From: Bacillus marinisedimentorum
GTDB taxonomy: Bacteria; Bacillota; Bacilli; Bacillales; Bacillaceae_O
Assembly (NCBI RefSeq): GCF_001644195.2
Contig: NZ_LWBL02000015.1
Location: forward strand, 53,427-117,426
Reading direction: 5' to 3'
DNA: 64,000 bases
Part shown: positions 18,294-27,439 of the stretch, piece after piece
How the letters are laid out: every line of letters starts with the position of its first letter
Numbering within the stretch: the first letter of the stretch is position 1
Translations under genes and position numbers: made by a program
The notes under the pieces: model-generated
Told to the model about the DNA's origin: nothing
Databases searched by the model: none
Seen by the model: only the letters and a program-made list of their open reading frames with translations

Positions 18294-18914
18294 ATGCCCA
18301 TAAACTTCCCTGTAGGCATAAAAACGCTGAAAGTGAGCAGCGGCCCGAAGCAATATGTCTTTTACCCCAGGGCGTCCGGCATGCCGCACAAAGGGTTGGA
18401 AAGGTTCATCAATCGGGCGATTGCCTCTCAGACCCAGCAGCTCATCAATGAACAGGCCGGGAATATGCCGTCAGCTGTGGAAGAAATGATCGGCTATTAT
18501 GAAATCAAAAATAACCAGCGGCAGGTCTTAAGCTTATCGCTCATCAATTATACGTATCATTATTATGCAGCCCACGGCATGACGTACATCAAATCTTTGA
18601 CGTTCGATCTGGAGAAAGGCAAGCTCTGCAAATTGAAAGACTTGTTCAAGCCTGGCAGTGATTATGTAACAAAGCTTTCCAGCTTGATTGATGCCCAAAT
18701 CAAGGAGCGCAATATTCAGCTTCTGGGCGATTTCATATCCATCAGGCCGAATCAAGACTTTTATATTGCTGATAAATGCCTTGTCGTCTATTTTCAGCTG
18801 TATGAAATTACGCCGTATGTCACCGGCTTTCCGATGTTTCCGATATCCGTATATGAAATGGAAGATATCATCGATGAAAACGGGCCTCTTGGGCGAATGG
18901 CTGTAAGTAACTAG
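18294..18914 (+). CDS. DUF3298/DUF4163-type protein
   Basis: A 206-residue protein with the DUF4163 plus DUF3298 layout found in RsiV-like anti-sigma proteins and in stand-alone Bacillus proteins. Recognisable parts are 'SLSLINYTYHYYAAHGMTYI', 'LTFDLEKGKLCKLKDLFKPG', and 'LVVYFQLYEITPYVTGFPMF'. It has no membrane segment or signal peptide, so it is not a complete RsiV, and no sigma gene is adjacent. GAGGGTGGAT precedes the ATG. Function unknown. Confidence 0.82.
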   Translation: MPINFPVGIKTLKVSSGPKQYVFYPRASGMPHKGLERFINRAIASQTQQLINEQAGNMPSAVEEMIGYYEIKNNQRQVLSLSLINYTYHYYAAHGMTYIKSLTFDLEKGKLCKLKDLFKPGSDYVTKLSSLIDAQIKERNIQLLGDFISIRPNQDFYIADKCLVVYFQLYEITPYVTGFPMFPISVYEMEDIIDENGPLGRMAVSN

Positions 18915-19041
18915 CACTCGGTTTGCTAAAATTAAAAACAGGGAGCAGCCAATCTGGAAGAGCTCTTTGTTGCTCTATTAAAGACTCTTTAACAAAAAAA
19001 TGGTCAAAAGCCTGTTCGTATACATGGCATTTAAAACGGGG

Positions 19042-19174
19042 AGTTGATTTGCGCTACAGGGGCCCGCTTTCCGCGGGGCGGGCGGTGAGCCTCCTCATCG
19101 CTAGCGCTCTTGCGGGGTCTCACCTGTCCCGCTGCTCCCGCCGGAGTCGAGCCCCTTCCGCTCCAATCAACTAG
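19042..19174 (-). repeat. Family A repeat copy 3, reverse orientation
   Basis: The reverse complement of the family A unit: 'ctttccgcggggcgggcgg' then 'gtgagcctcctcatcgc' then 'ggggtctcacctgtcccgc', bounded by AGTTGATT and AATCAACT, so it is full length at the core. It lies in the 900-base gap between the DUF3298 gene and the MscS gene. Confidence 0.85.
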
Positions 19175-19199
19175 CACGTGAACAGATATCCCGCTTTTA

Positions 19200-19650
19200 T
19201 CTTATTTAGTCAGTTGGTTTGGATAATAATTAGCATTCCTGCGCTAATTATTATGAATGCAGAGAACTCTCTGTTACCTATAAGAACTGCTTAATCTAGT
19301 GAGATGGACAACAATTGCTTCGTACAACGCCTTTTCCCTACCAGTTTGGCGGTTATATGTGAAAGTAAATTGACAGCCAATCGAGAAAAGGAAACCAAGA
19401 GGAATTTTGATGAATAACAATTATTGCTTTTTAAGAACAAGGGTATGCAACTGAGTGGATTGGAGCGGAAGGCATTCGACCGCGGAAGCGAATGCCTGCA
19501 GCGGAAAGGAACGGACAAGATTCAGAAAACTATATTCCCTTCTCCCGCAATCCTGCCCTTTTATGGAACATCGAAGATAAAATAGTTTGGAAAGCCTGGC
19601 ATAAGGTCAACTATATGACATCCGGATTTTTCCTTTATTTCCCTATCCGT
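19200..19650. other. Non-coding gap with a hairpin and a repeat fragment
   Basis: It contains a perfect 12-base stem ATAATAATTAGC/GCTAATTATTAT near 19218-19251 without a following T-run, and a fragment related to family A at 19448-19512 ('gtggattggagcggaaggc' to 'gcctgcagcggaaaggaac'). No gene is supported here. Confidence 0.5.
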
Positions 19651-19706
19651 AAACAAAGAAGAACAGCAAGCCTGACCTTTACGGTTTGGCGTGCTGTTCT
19701 TCTTTA
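19649..19706. terminator. Long hairpin downstream of the MscS gene
   Basis: AAAGAAGAACAGCA pairs with TGCTGTTCTTCTTT, extended inward by GCC/GGC around a short loop. It is T-rich on both exits and lies about 110 bases beyond the 3' end of the minus-strand MscS gene. Confidence 0.75.
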
Positions 19707-19813
19707 TATATAAGGTGTTAAAAAGCATTCTGTTTAAGTAGCTGAGAATTAATAGTTTTCCTTTCAACCAACCGAACTTGTTAAAGACCTTGTGTTTCCC
19801 GTGAAACCCGGCC

Positions 19814-20914
19814 TCAATTTCCCCGCTCAAATGACGTTTCCTCATGGGAAACACCCTCAGGCTGGGCATCAAAGTAGAGGGTCCTGCTTGGAAATGCGAC
19901 GGAGACCCCTTCTTCTTCAAGAATTTCCAGAATGCGAAAATTGACGTTTTCCTTCACTTTCAAAAAATCGCCCCAGACCGTCGTATTTGTAAAGAAATAC
20001 AGGAATATATCGAGGCTGCTGCTGTTATACTCATCGAAGGTGACAAAAATCGTCTCCTGATGGATGTCCTCATGGTTCTTCAGCATTTCTTCTATCTTTC
20101 TGATTGTACCCTCCAATTTGCTCTTAGGCGTATCATACGTTACACCGAGTTTGAAGGTGATCTGCCGTTTCCCCATTTTACTCCAGTTTGTGATTGCTTC
20201 GTTTGCGAGTGTTGCGTTTGGAACGGTGACAAGCGCCTGGGCAAATGTCCGGACAAGCGTGCTGCGGAAGTTGATATCCTCAACAGTCCCTTCGACCGTG
20301 GGTGTCTTGATCCAGTCCCCGATCGAAAATGGCTTTTCGGTGATAATGACAATCCCCCCGAATAAGTTGGCGAGTGCGTCTCTGGCGGCAAGTGCAAATG
20401 CCAGCCCGCCAAGGCCGAGTCCGGCGACAAAGCCGTTCACATCATATTCGAATTCCTGTGCAATGATACTGATGCTGATCGCAATGATCACAAAGCGGAT
20501 CGCTTTCGAGAGGAACGGAATCAGAATCTTGTCTATCTCGAAGTTGAACCGTTCATTTATTTTCATGAACAACAGGGAGGATCCTGAAGACAGATTATAT
20601 AAACCCCAGGCAATGAGTGCGATTATTGATGATCTTATTAATTTTAAAAAGAGCGCGTTATGCTGCTCCAGATAGGGAAAATAATCAATGGATACATAGA
20701 TGCCGATAATAAGGAACAGCCAGCGAAGCGGCTTTTCAAATGACAGCAGGACGTAAGAAAAAAAGTCCGTCGGTGTTTTTTTACTTAATTTCAAAATAAG
20801 ATGAAAAACGTATTTTATGAAAATCTTCCTGAACACGAGGAATAATAGAAAGATACCCATTGATATCCCCAGGTCGATCAATGTTTCTTGCGGCGGAAAA
20901 TAATCCCAGTACAT
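19814..20914 (-). CDS. MscS-family mechanosensitive ion channel
   Basis: A 366-residue channel, longer than E. coli MscS by two extra N-terminal membrane segments, as in B. subtilis YhdY. The pore helix 'AGLGLGGLAFALAARDALAN' is followed by the beta domain 'FSIGDWIKTPTVEGTVEDIN' with 'VPNATLANEAITNWSKMGKR', and then the cytoplasmic vestibule domain. It would release solutes on hypo-osmotic shock. AAAGGAGAAT precedes the ATG. Single gene. Confidence 0.93.
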   Translation of the reverse strand: MYWDYFPPQETLIDLGISMGIFLLFLVFRKIFIKYVFHLILKLSKKTPTDFFSYVLLSFEKPLRWLFLIIGIYVSIDYFPYLEQHNALFLKLIRSSIIALIAWGLYNLSSGSSLLFMKINERFNFEIDKILIPFLSKAIRFVIIAISISIIAQEFEYDVNGFVAGLGLGGLAFALAARDALANLFGGIVIITEKPFSIGDWIKTPTVEGTVEDINFRSTLVRTFAQALVTVPNATLANEAITNWSKMGKRQITFKLGVTYDTPKSKLEGTIRKIEEMLKNHEDIHQETIFVTFDEYNSSSLDIFLYFFTNTTVWGDFLKVKENVNFRILEILEEEGVSVAFPSRTLYFDAQPEGVSHEETSFERGN

Positions 20915-21077
20915 TTGTGTATTCTCCTTTTTGCTTCATTTCACTTTTTTCATAATAACACAAATGGCGCTGGGAATAGAATTCGATGGTGCCTGCCGGA
21001 ATGAGCCGGGGATTGGAATGGTTTTGTTTATACAGAACCTTTGAAAAAAAGTGAGGCTGTATATCCCACCTGGTGTT

Positions 21078-21548
21078 TCACCACATGTATGAACGCTGGG
21101 CATTATGAATGAAAAACAAGAACCAGACCGCGTGGTTTTGTTCGTCTGCTGCGGCCCGGCGGAACCTGTCTTTTATCATGGGATTGCCTGCTCGATCTGC
21201 AATATCCTGATAAAAATCGGCGGCGTCCTGTTCATCTTTGAATGAGAAGACAATCCCATCCCGATAGGTTCCCGGACATTCTTCGATGATTTCAGAGGCC
21301 GGCTGCCTTCCTGTTAATCCCGTATAAATCCTGAGGAACTCCCGATAGTGTCTTCTTTCGTCCTCACGGATCTCCAGGATGCGATTTCTTTCATCCGGAG
21401 TGGGAGCCAGCCGCGCCAGCTGGCCGTAACACGAAATCGCACTATATTCTGCATTGATGGCTTTCTGAATATCACTTTCTAACTGTGTGTCATTCGGCTG
21501 GCGGAAATAGTCGGGGCTGCAATTGTAAAAATAAAGATTTTCGGACAT
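21078..21548 (-). CDS. Ferritin-like di-iron protein
   Basis: A 156-residue four-helix protein. Two Glu/His-containing helices are visible: 'NAEYSAISCYGQLARL' with 'EIREDERRHYREFL', and 'DEQDAADFYQDIADR' with 'AADEQNHAVWFLFF', which supply the ExxH pairs of a di-iron centre as in rubrerythrin-like proteins such as B. subtilis YhjR. There is no C-terminal rubredoxin domain. GGGAGGG precedes the ATG. A role in peroxide handling or sporulation is suggested only by related proteins. Confidence 0.82.
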   Translation of the reverse strand: MSENLYFYNCSPDYFRQPNDTQLESDIQKAINAEYSAISCYGQLARLAPTPDERNRILEIREDERRHYREFLRIYTGLTGRQPASEIIEECPGTYRDGIVFSFKDEQDAADFYQDIADRAGNPMIKDRFRRAAADEQNHAVWFLFFIHNAQRSYMW

Positions 21549-21849
21549 GTTCGTTTGCCCTCCCGGTTTTAAGGTATCAAATTATCGTATGTCCGGTGAG
21601 TGGGTGGGGGTGCATGCCCCATCTTGGATTGACGGTAAAACCGCTGAAAACAACTTGTTCCACAAGCGCCTGAAAAGTGGAAGGCGTCAAATTTGTATGT
21701 TATATAAAATCAGAATCCTCAAATACATTGGAATCTCAAAAGATGTAAAGATCAGGACACAAAGTGATGTGAATCTTTGAAACAAGACAGGCAGCCCTAA
21801 ATGAAGCAGTAGTGAAAACAGTCATAGAGAAAGGAGATGAGAGGCGGTT

Positions 21850-23310
21850 TTGACAATCAACAGTGTGATTTTATTACTCGCATTTTTGCTGTTATTGGGT
21901 GTTCTTTCAACTAAATTTTCTACAAAGTTCGGATTGCCGGCTCTTGTCCTGTTTATTGCAGTCGGAATGGCGTTAAGCAACTATATTTATTTTGACAATC
22001 CGGGAATGGCGCAGCTGTTCGGGGTTCTGGCGCTGATTGTCATCCTTTTTGAAGGCGGCTTGCAAACGGAATGGAAGCGTGTCAGAAAGGTAATGGGAGC
22101 CTCGGTATCGATGGCGACAATTGGAGTGCTGCTCACTGCCGCCGTAATTGGGATTGCCGCAAAATTCATACTTGGCCTAAGTTGGCTGGAAGGTTTGTTA
22201 TTTGGGGCAATTGTCGGCTCAACAGATGCTGCTGCCGTATTTGCAGTGCTTGGGAACAAAAATATCAAGCCCCAGTTGTCTTCAACACTTGAAGCTGAGT
22301 CAGGAACGAATGACCCGATGGCGATCTTTCTCACGGTTTCGCTAATCAGCGTCATTGAAGCTCCGGAAACGGAGATCATCGGGCTTGTTCTCACATTTTT
22401 TTGGCAGATGGGTTTTGGGTTGATAATGGGTCTGTTATTCGGAAAAGTTTCAGTATGGTCCATCAACAAAATAAACCTGGATTCTGCAGGGCTGTATCCA
22501 GTATTATCTCTTTCGCTCGCCATATCGACGTATGCCATAACCACCGTATTGGGTGCGAGCGGCTTCCTGGCAGTTTATGTTATGGCAGTATTGGTAGGGA
22601 ACTCTGACTTGACGTACCGCCATTCCATCTTCAGTTTCAATGACGGTTTTGCCTGGATGATGCAAATTTTGATGTTTATCCTTCTCGGATTGCTGGTGTT
22701 TCCGAATCAATTGATCCATATTGCCTGGCAGGGAATTTTGTTGTCACTCGTCCTCATGATGGTTGCAAGGCCGCTTGGAGTATTTGTCAGTATGGCGCTG
22801 GCGAACTATACATTAAATGAAAAGCTGTTTATTTCCTGGGCCGGTTTAAGGGGAGCGGTACCTATCGTTCTGGCCACCTATCCGATGCTGGCCGGACTGG
22901 AAAACAGCCAGATGATTTTCAACGTGGTCTTCTTTGTCGTTCTCCTCTCTGCACTGCTGCAGGGTACGACCATCAATCCTCTTGCAGAAAGATTGGGACT
23001 TGCCGGCGCAGAAAAGCCCCAGCCTGCCCACAGCCTGGAATTGGTATCAATCGGCAAGACGAATAATGAAATCATCGAAATTCATATAGGCGATCAGTCT
23101 GTTGTAGCCGGAAAAGAATTAAAGGAGTGTACACTGCCGGCAGAGTCTTTAATTACAGCAGTCATTCGAAACGATCATTTGATTACACCGCGCGGCGACA
23201 CGGAGTTGAAATCAGGTGACATTCTGTACGTCCTCGTTTCCAAGGACAAGCGGGAGTATATCAAACTGTTGTTCAAACGGGAGGCAAGCGATACTTCAGG
23301 TATTGAGTAG
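21850..23310 (+). CDS. K+/H+ antiporter of the CPA1/NhaP2 type
   Basis: A 486-residue protein with about twelve membrane segments and a cytoplasmic regulatory tail. The Asp-containing transport motif 'GSTDAAAVFAVL' and 'AESGTNDPMAIFLTV' are diagnostic of CvrA/NhaP2-like antiporters, and residues about 400-475 look like a TrkA-C (RCK_C) domain ('EIHIGDQSVVAGKELKECTL'). It would exchange cytoplasmic K+ or Na+ for protons. The TTG start follows AAGGAGATGAGAGG. Single gene. Confidence 0.92.
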   Translation: MTINSVILLLAFLLLLGVLSTKFSTKFGLPALVLFIAVGMALSNYIYFDNPGMAQLFGVLALIVILFEGGLQTEWKRVRKVMGASVSMATIGVLLTAAVIGIAAKFILGLSWLEGLLFGAIVGSTDAAAVFAVLGNKNIKPQLSSTLEAESGTNDPMAIFLTVSLISVIEAPETEIIGLVLTFFWQMGFGLIMGLLFGKVSVWSINKINLDSAGLYPVLSLSLAISTYAITTVLGASGFLAVYVMAVLVGNSDLTYRHSIFSFNDGFAWMMQILMFILLGLLVFPNQLIHIAWQGILLSLVLMMVARPLGVFVSMALANYTLNEKLFISWAGLRGAVPIVLATYPMLAGLENSQMIFNVVFFVVLLSALLQGTTINPLAERLGLAGAEKPQPAHSLELVSIGKTNNEIIEIHIGDQSVVAGKELKECTLPAESLITAVIRNDHLITPRGDTELKSGDILYVLVSKDKREYIKLLFKREASDTSGIE

Positions 23311-23321
23311 CCATTGAAAAA

Positions 23322-23360
23322 GTGCCTGGCTCCGCTGGTGAAAAGGCTGGTGCCAGGCAC
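23322..23360. terminator. Hairpin between convergent antiporter and DUF305 genes
   Basis: GTGCCTGGC pairs with GCCAGGCAC around a 21-base loop. The T-run is weak. The sequence belongs to the loosely repeated GTGCCTGGCAC-like words found elsewhere in the window. Confidence 0.6.
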
Positions 23361-23368
23361 ATCTGCTG

Positions 23369-23857
23369 TTATTCCTCTTTCTCATCTTCTTTCTCATCTT
23401 CTTTCTCTTTTTCTTCCTCTATGTCTTTAATCAGTTTCTTCATTTCCGCAATTTCTTTCTCCTGCGTTTTTACAATTTCATCGGCCAATTTCTGTACGCG
23501 AGGGTCGGAAAAATTCGCGCGTTCGCTTGTTAAAATGGCGATGGAGTGATGGGGGATCATGGATTTCATGAACGATGTATCCTCAACAGTCGTCTGGCTC
23601 CGCACAAGCCAAAGTGATAAAGCAAACACCACTGCGCTGGTGCCGAGAATGGCGAAATTCACCGCTCGCTTTTTATGCATCTTCCACATGAACAGCATCA
23701 TGATGATTGACATACAAGACCCCATCAGGAGGGCCATGTAAATTCTTGTTTCACTTAAAGTGAAATGATTGAACTTAAAGACATTTAAAAACATGAGAAA
23801 GTACATGACGATTGTTGAAGTGGCAATCATCGCTGCGAATCTTGCATAGCCTTTCAT
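23369..23857 (-). CDS. DUF305 membrane protein
   Basis: A 162-residue protein with three membrane segments followed by the DUF305 signature 'FMKSMIPHHSIAILTSERAN' and the helical 'VQKLADEIVKTQEKEIAEMK'. The C-terminus is a highly charged run of Glu, Lys and Asp, encoded by a simple repeat of GAAGAAAAAGAAG type. DUF305 proteins often occur near metal-handling genes, but their function is not established. GAGGAGGAAG precedes the ATG. Confidence 0.88.
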   Translation of the reverse strand: MKGYARFAAMIATSTIVMYFLMFLNVFKFNHFTLSETRIYMALLMGSCMSIIMMLFMWKMHKKRAVNFAILGTSAVVFALSLWLVRSQTTVEDTSFMKSMIPHHSIAILTSERANFSDPRVQKLADEIVKTQEKEIAEMKKLIKDIEEEKEKEDEKEDEKEE

Positions 23858-24368
23858 AAAGCTTCCTCCTCATAATCAGATTATGTTGTTATAAAGACCT
23901 ATTCCGTCTCTGCTCGGCGCCGCTTCCATTTTGCTGAAAAAGGCATAACACAATAGGTAGAAGGGTACTATACTATCTTTGATTTCCCGTTAATTGACTG
24001 ATTAAACTGGATAGGGAATGTCTCCAGACCGGATGTATAAAAGGAAGAGGGGAGATGCTTGTTTTAAAAAGGCAGGGCAGGGAGAAGAAGGCATGAAGCA
24101 GCCAGTCTCTATAAGTAATCCCAACGCATAAACATCACAACTCAGCTGATTAAAAAACATAAAAAAAGCCCGCCGATTGGCGGGCCATTAGGCAAAGCAG
24201 AGGCACATCTGCCCTTAATCCATATTCTTAACAATGGCCACTGCTTGAATTACTTCCTGTTTGGAAGGTTGAACTCCCAAAAAGAATAAGGTGATCTGGC
24301 TGGCCGCGTTTTCTTTCAAAAAATGAGATTTTTGTACATGTTCATTAAGCATTCGGAATCGGAATCTG
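23858..24368. other. 510-base gap without a gene
   Basis: I see no supported coding frame. It contains the hairpin GCCCGCC/GGCGGGC at 24168-24185, which is followed on the minus strand by seven T and may terminate the DUF438 gene, and a short stretch 'ttcttaacaatggccactgc' near 24224 resembling repeat C at 27317 and 33021. Confidence 0.5.
24168..24185 (-). terminator. Terminator downstream of the DUF438 gene
   Basis: GCCCGCC/GGCGGGC with a four-base loop, followed on the minus strand by TTTTTTT. It is about 185 bases past the stop codon of the DUF438 gene. Confidence 0.75.
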
Positions 24369-25598
24369 TTAGGATAGAATTCTTTTTTCACCGTCTATAG
24401 CTTGTATCGGATCGATGTTCTGGGTGAATTCCAGCGTGCCGGCATACGATCCATCCTGGTCCCTCACTGCGAAATAACGGATATAGACGTATTTATCACG
24501 GAATTTGATCCAAAAATCTTCATTATCTTTCTTGCCGGATTTGAAATCGTTCAGCAGCTCCTCCACAATGTGTGCACTTTTCGGCGGATGGCAATTTTGT
24601 ACGGTTCGGCCGATTACTGCCTTCGTCCGCGGGAAAATCCTTTCTTTTCCTTGCGAGAAATACCGGACCACGTCCTGATCATCGATGAATGTGATATCGA
24701 CAGGCAAGTGGTTCAGCAGCAGCTCAAGCTGACTGAGTGACAGAATGCCCGTTTCCAATTTGATGAACCCTTCTGACATCACATTCGCATCAAGCTCATG
24801 CCTTTCAGGCTTCCACATTGCTGCCGGAGAGGTAAGGCAATAGCCGATTTCGTCACTTTCCTGGGCGATTTTTATCCATTCATCTTCCGTGAAATGATCC
24901 AGGCACATCGCAAAAAGGATGTTTTCTTCCCTGTAGATCATTTCAATGACCTGCTGTGCGGCAAAACCGGCTTTTTCGTGAATGGATTGTTTATCTTCGG
25001 TGTCATGGATAAGCGTATGTTTCAAATCTTTTATGGCATCCCGAATAAAGTCGTCGATTCTCCACATGTTTACGGAAGGGCCGTTGATGCCATACTTTTC
25101 AAGGTACGGAAAAATGAGATGCTCTTTGCGTACATAATGTTTGTCGATGTCGAGCAACAGATTACAGTCTTCCACCAGCTTAAAGCGGTTATCATCCGTA
25201 TCATCTTCCATGAATGCTGCCAAATGCGGCTGCAGCCTCGACTGGATCAGCTTTTCAAGTTCCCTGTTTTCCAGTTTGAATGTATGAATCGGATGTCCCG
25301 GTTCTTCTTCGGGCCGCTGTACTCCTTCAATGTTACCTTTAAGGATGGTCATATGAGCATTTGATAAACGGTTAACTTCATGGGCGGGCAAATCCTTCGA
25401 TTCCAATATATCACGCTGCATTTGTGAAAGGTGTGTAACCTCATCAACTGTCACTTTACCGATTTTCCTGTCAAAAACAGCTTGAACTTCGTCAATGCTT
25501 TTTCCATTAAAAAGATCCATGAAGATTTCTTCAATTATTTGCTGGCGTTCTGATCTAAGGGCTGCAGGCTGTTCACGGTTATTGATAAGCTCACTCAA
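24369..25598 (-). CDS. DUF438 protein with hemerythrin and PAS domains
   Basis: A 409-residue soluble protein. In order: an N-terminal DUF438 domain ('IIEEIFMDLFNGKSIDEVQ'), a hemerythrin HHE domain with the iron-ligand pattern 'HYVRKEHLIFPYLEKYGI' and 'YREENILFAMCLDHFTEDEW', and a C-terminal PAS domain containing 'HLPVDITFIDDQDVVRYFSQ'. Such proteins may sense or scavenge oxygen or nitric oxide. The TTG at 25598 follows AAAAGGGG at good spacing; an upstream ATG in the same frame at 25697 lacks a ribosome binding site. Single gene. Confidence 0.88.
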   Translation of the reverse strand: MSELINNREQPAALRSERQQIIEEIFMDLFNGKSIDEVQAVFDRKIGKVTVDEVTHLSQMQRDILESKDLPAHEVNRLSNAHMTILKGNIEGVQRPEEEPGHPIHTFKLENRELEKLIQSRLQPHLAAFMEDDTDDNRFKLVEDCNLLLDIDKHYVRKEHLIFPYLEKYGINGPSVNMWRIDDFIRDAIKDLKHTLIHDTEDKQSIHEKAGFAAQQVIEMIYREENILFAMCLDHFTEDEWIKIAQESDEIGYCLTSPAAMWKPERHELDANVMSEGFIKLETGILSLSQLELLLNHLPVDITFIDDQDVVRYFSQGKERIFPRTKAVIGRTVQNCHPPKSAHIVEELLNDFKSGKKDNEDFWIKFRDKYVYIRYFAVRDQDGSYAGTLEFTQNIDPIQAIDGEKRILS

Positions 25599-25759
25599 GG
25601 CGGATACCCCTTTTCTTTTTTGGTTATAGAAATGATAAACATTCTCATTGACTATAACGTAACATGCCGGCCAGTCACTGTTAGTGATGTGAATCACAGG
25701 AAGCTGCAGGCTTTAGTGACAGTTTTGGGTCCGCCGGGAGGGGAGGAAAACAAACAAAA

Positions 25760-25801
25760 AGATGCCTTCCCCGCTGTATGCAAGCTGCGGGAAAAGGCAT
25801 T
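25760..25801. terminator. Isolated hairpin upstream of the DUF438 gene
   Basis: GATGCCTTCCCCGC pairs with GCGGGAAAAGGCATT with one mismatch around a loop of about ten bases. Its A-rich left flank would give a T-run on the minus strand. No gene clearly ends here, so its role is unclear. Confidence 0.5.
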
Positions 25802-25924
25802 CTGGAACTTTAAAGTGGTAATATTCGCGTTTGGAACTTTCTTACGGCTGTCCGCTGCCCCGGCAGGACATTGAAAAAGGCTCTTGGAATTGATACCGCA
25901 CGAAAAAAATTAGTTTTTTTTTTT

Positions 25925-25966
25925 TTTCAAGGAGTCGAATGCCTTCCGCTGCAATCCACTAAGTTG
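25925..25966 (-). repeat. Fragment related to the family A repeat
   Basis: 'ggagtcgaatgccttccgc' and 'tgcaatccactaag' are the reverse complement of the end of a family A-like unit similar to the one at 19448-19512. It directly follows a run of fourteen or so T. Confidence 0.55.
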
Positions 25967-26213
25967 TAAAACTAAAGGTTTGCAAAAACTAATGAACAAT
26001 TTTTTATATATTGCTCATCGCCACTGTGGACATTTAAGGAAAATAGATCAGTACCCATTCAAATAAGACATTATCATTCAAGATAGATACACTAGACTTG
26101 GATAGAAGGGTTGAATGAAACGATTATTCTTATTGGCCAAAAAAACCGAGAAGGATTGCTTGTTTTATACAAACCACCGTTTGAAAAAAATAAAAGCGGG
26201 ACCTCTGTTCACT

Positions 26214-26415
26214 CATCAGTTGATTGGAGCGTAAGGGGCTCGACTCCTGCGGGAGCAGCGGGACAGGTGAGACCCCGCAAGAGCGCCAGCGATGAGGAGG
26301 CTCACCGCCGCCCCGCGGCAAAGAAGACACTGTGAGTGCGACCGGAGGGAAGCAGGAACAGATGTCGCACTTGTGCCCTTGGGTGAAAGCGAGCCCCTGC
26401 AGCGGAAATCAACAG
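26214..26415 (+). repeat. Family A repeat copy 4, with an insertion
   Basis: The core runs from 'catcagttgattggagcg' through 'gggacaggtgagaccccgc' and 'gaggaggctcaccgccg' to 'cctgcagcggaaatcaac'. Between CCGCCCCGCGG and AAAGCGAGCCCC lies an extra segment of about 68 bases ('caaagaagacactgtgag' to 'gcacttgtgcccttggg') absent from copies 1 and 3. Confidence 0.8.
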
Positions 26416-26518
26416 CCCGATTTAAAGTGCCTAATCTGAGCGTATCGATGGTTTTGGTATTTTCTCTGTTTGGCGAATGTTCAACAACCAACTTTAACAG
26501 AGCCTTTTTTAAAGGTCT

Positions 26519-27139
26519 TTATTGCCCGTTTTTCTTGATATGTTGTTTTGACAGTTCAAGATCTATCATCCTTTTAAGTTCTTCTTTCGACCGGACACCG
26601 CTGAGTGTCGTGCTGCCGATAATGAAAGTGGGGACAGCCTCAATGTCCACCTCATGATATGCATGCTCTAAAGCCTTTTGATGGGCCTCTTTATACTTGC
26701 GGGTCTCCAATGCCCGGCGATATTCTTGCTGATCAAGGCCCACTTCACCTGCCAGTTTTGAAAGGACATTTACATTACCGATATCCAGTTCATCCTGGAA
26801 AAAGGCTGTGAACATGCGGTGGTTATATTCACTCCCGCTTCCATGTTCCCTGGCGTATTGGTAACCTTCAAATGCCAGATGTGTATGAGGCTGCGGGGAG
26901 ACACGAGGCAATACAATTTTCACACCGAATTTATCTGCCATGGGATAAACGTAGTTTTGCCAGGTGGTTTGTAGATAATCTCCTTCGGGTTCTAACGTTT
27001 CGTTTGGGTAAGGACGCAATTCATACGGCATCCACTCGACATTCACGTCTTTGCCCTTTATTGCCTTTTCAAGCGGAGACTCCGCTAAAAAGCAGAATGG
27101 TCAAACGTAATCGGAGTAGATTCTGATGGTAAGAGTCAT
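26519..27139 (-). CDS. FrnE/DsbA-family oxidoreductase with in-frame TGA (candidate selenoprotein)
   Basis: The full frame begins at ATG 27139 after GAGGGGG and encodes MTLTIRIYSDYV, then TGA at 27101-27103, then PFCFLAESPLEKAIKGKD and on to the stop: 206 codons with the TGA read as an amino acid. Family members such as B. subtilis YwbO have Cys here in the thioredoxin-fold active site CPFC, so TGA sits exactly at the first catalytic cysteine. The rest of the gene is intact, including the cis-Pro region 'DIEAVPTFIIGSTTLSGV'. A hairpin AGCGGA-GTC-TCCGCT with its loop 20 bases after TGA, extended by CTTTT/AAAAG, resembles a bacterial SECIS element. Readthrough with selenocysteine (UPFC) is the favoured reading; a nonsense mutation is the alternative. 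A standard gene caller would begin at 27046 and lose the active site. Confidence 0.75.
27059..27100 (-). promoter_or_regulatory. SECIS-like hairpin after the in-frame TGA
   Basis: Immediately downstream of TGA on the minus strand, AGCGGA (27082-27087) pairs with TCCGCT (27073-27078) around the loop GTC, and CTTTT pairs with AAAAG below a small internal bulge. The loop carries GU, and the spacing from TGA is 20 bases, inside the range usual for bacterial SECIS elements. Confidence 0.55.
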
Positions 27140-27300
27140 GTGAATTCCCCCTCGTCGTCTGAACTTCAAATTTTTCTCTCCAACTATGTTACCCTCTTTG
27201 AAGGCAACCTACCCTGAAAATAAATTTGTCAGCGTTCATAAGTGCCCCATCTGCAGCATGGTTATCTTTGTTGAATTTTTCTCGGATGAACCATCCATTG

Positions 27301-27372
27301 CCCTTATCTATCTTCTTAAAATTGGCCACTGCGAAATACTCCTTGCTGGCAATTTATACGGTTAAAAAAAGC
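27301..27372. repeat. Repeat C, copy 1
   Basis: 'cccttatctatcttcttaaa' followed by 'attggccactgcg' and 'ggcaatttatacggttaaa' is matched at 33011-33070 by 'cccttatctttattcttaaa', 'attggccactgcg' and 'gccaatttatatgaaaaaa'. Both copies stand directly before the terminator of a minus-strand gene. Confidence 0.7.
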
Positions 27373-27414
27373 TGTCGTGATCACCATAATCTCAAGGTGA
27401 TTACGACAGCTTAT
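27365..27414. terminator. Terminator of the MFS gene
   Basis: AAGCTGTCGTGATCACC pairs with GGTGATTACGACAGCTT with one wobble around a ten-base loop, followed by seven T on the minus strand. Confidence 0.88.
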
Positions 27415-27439
27415 TAATGAGGCTCCTTCTATGAGCAAC

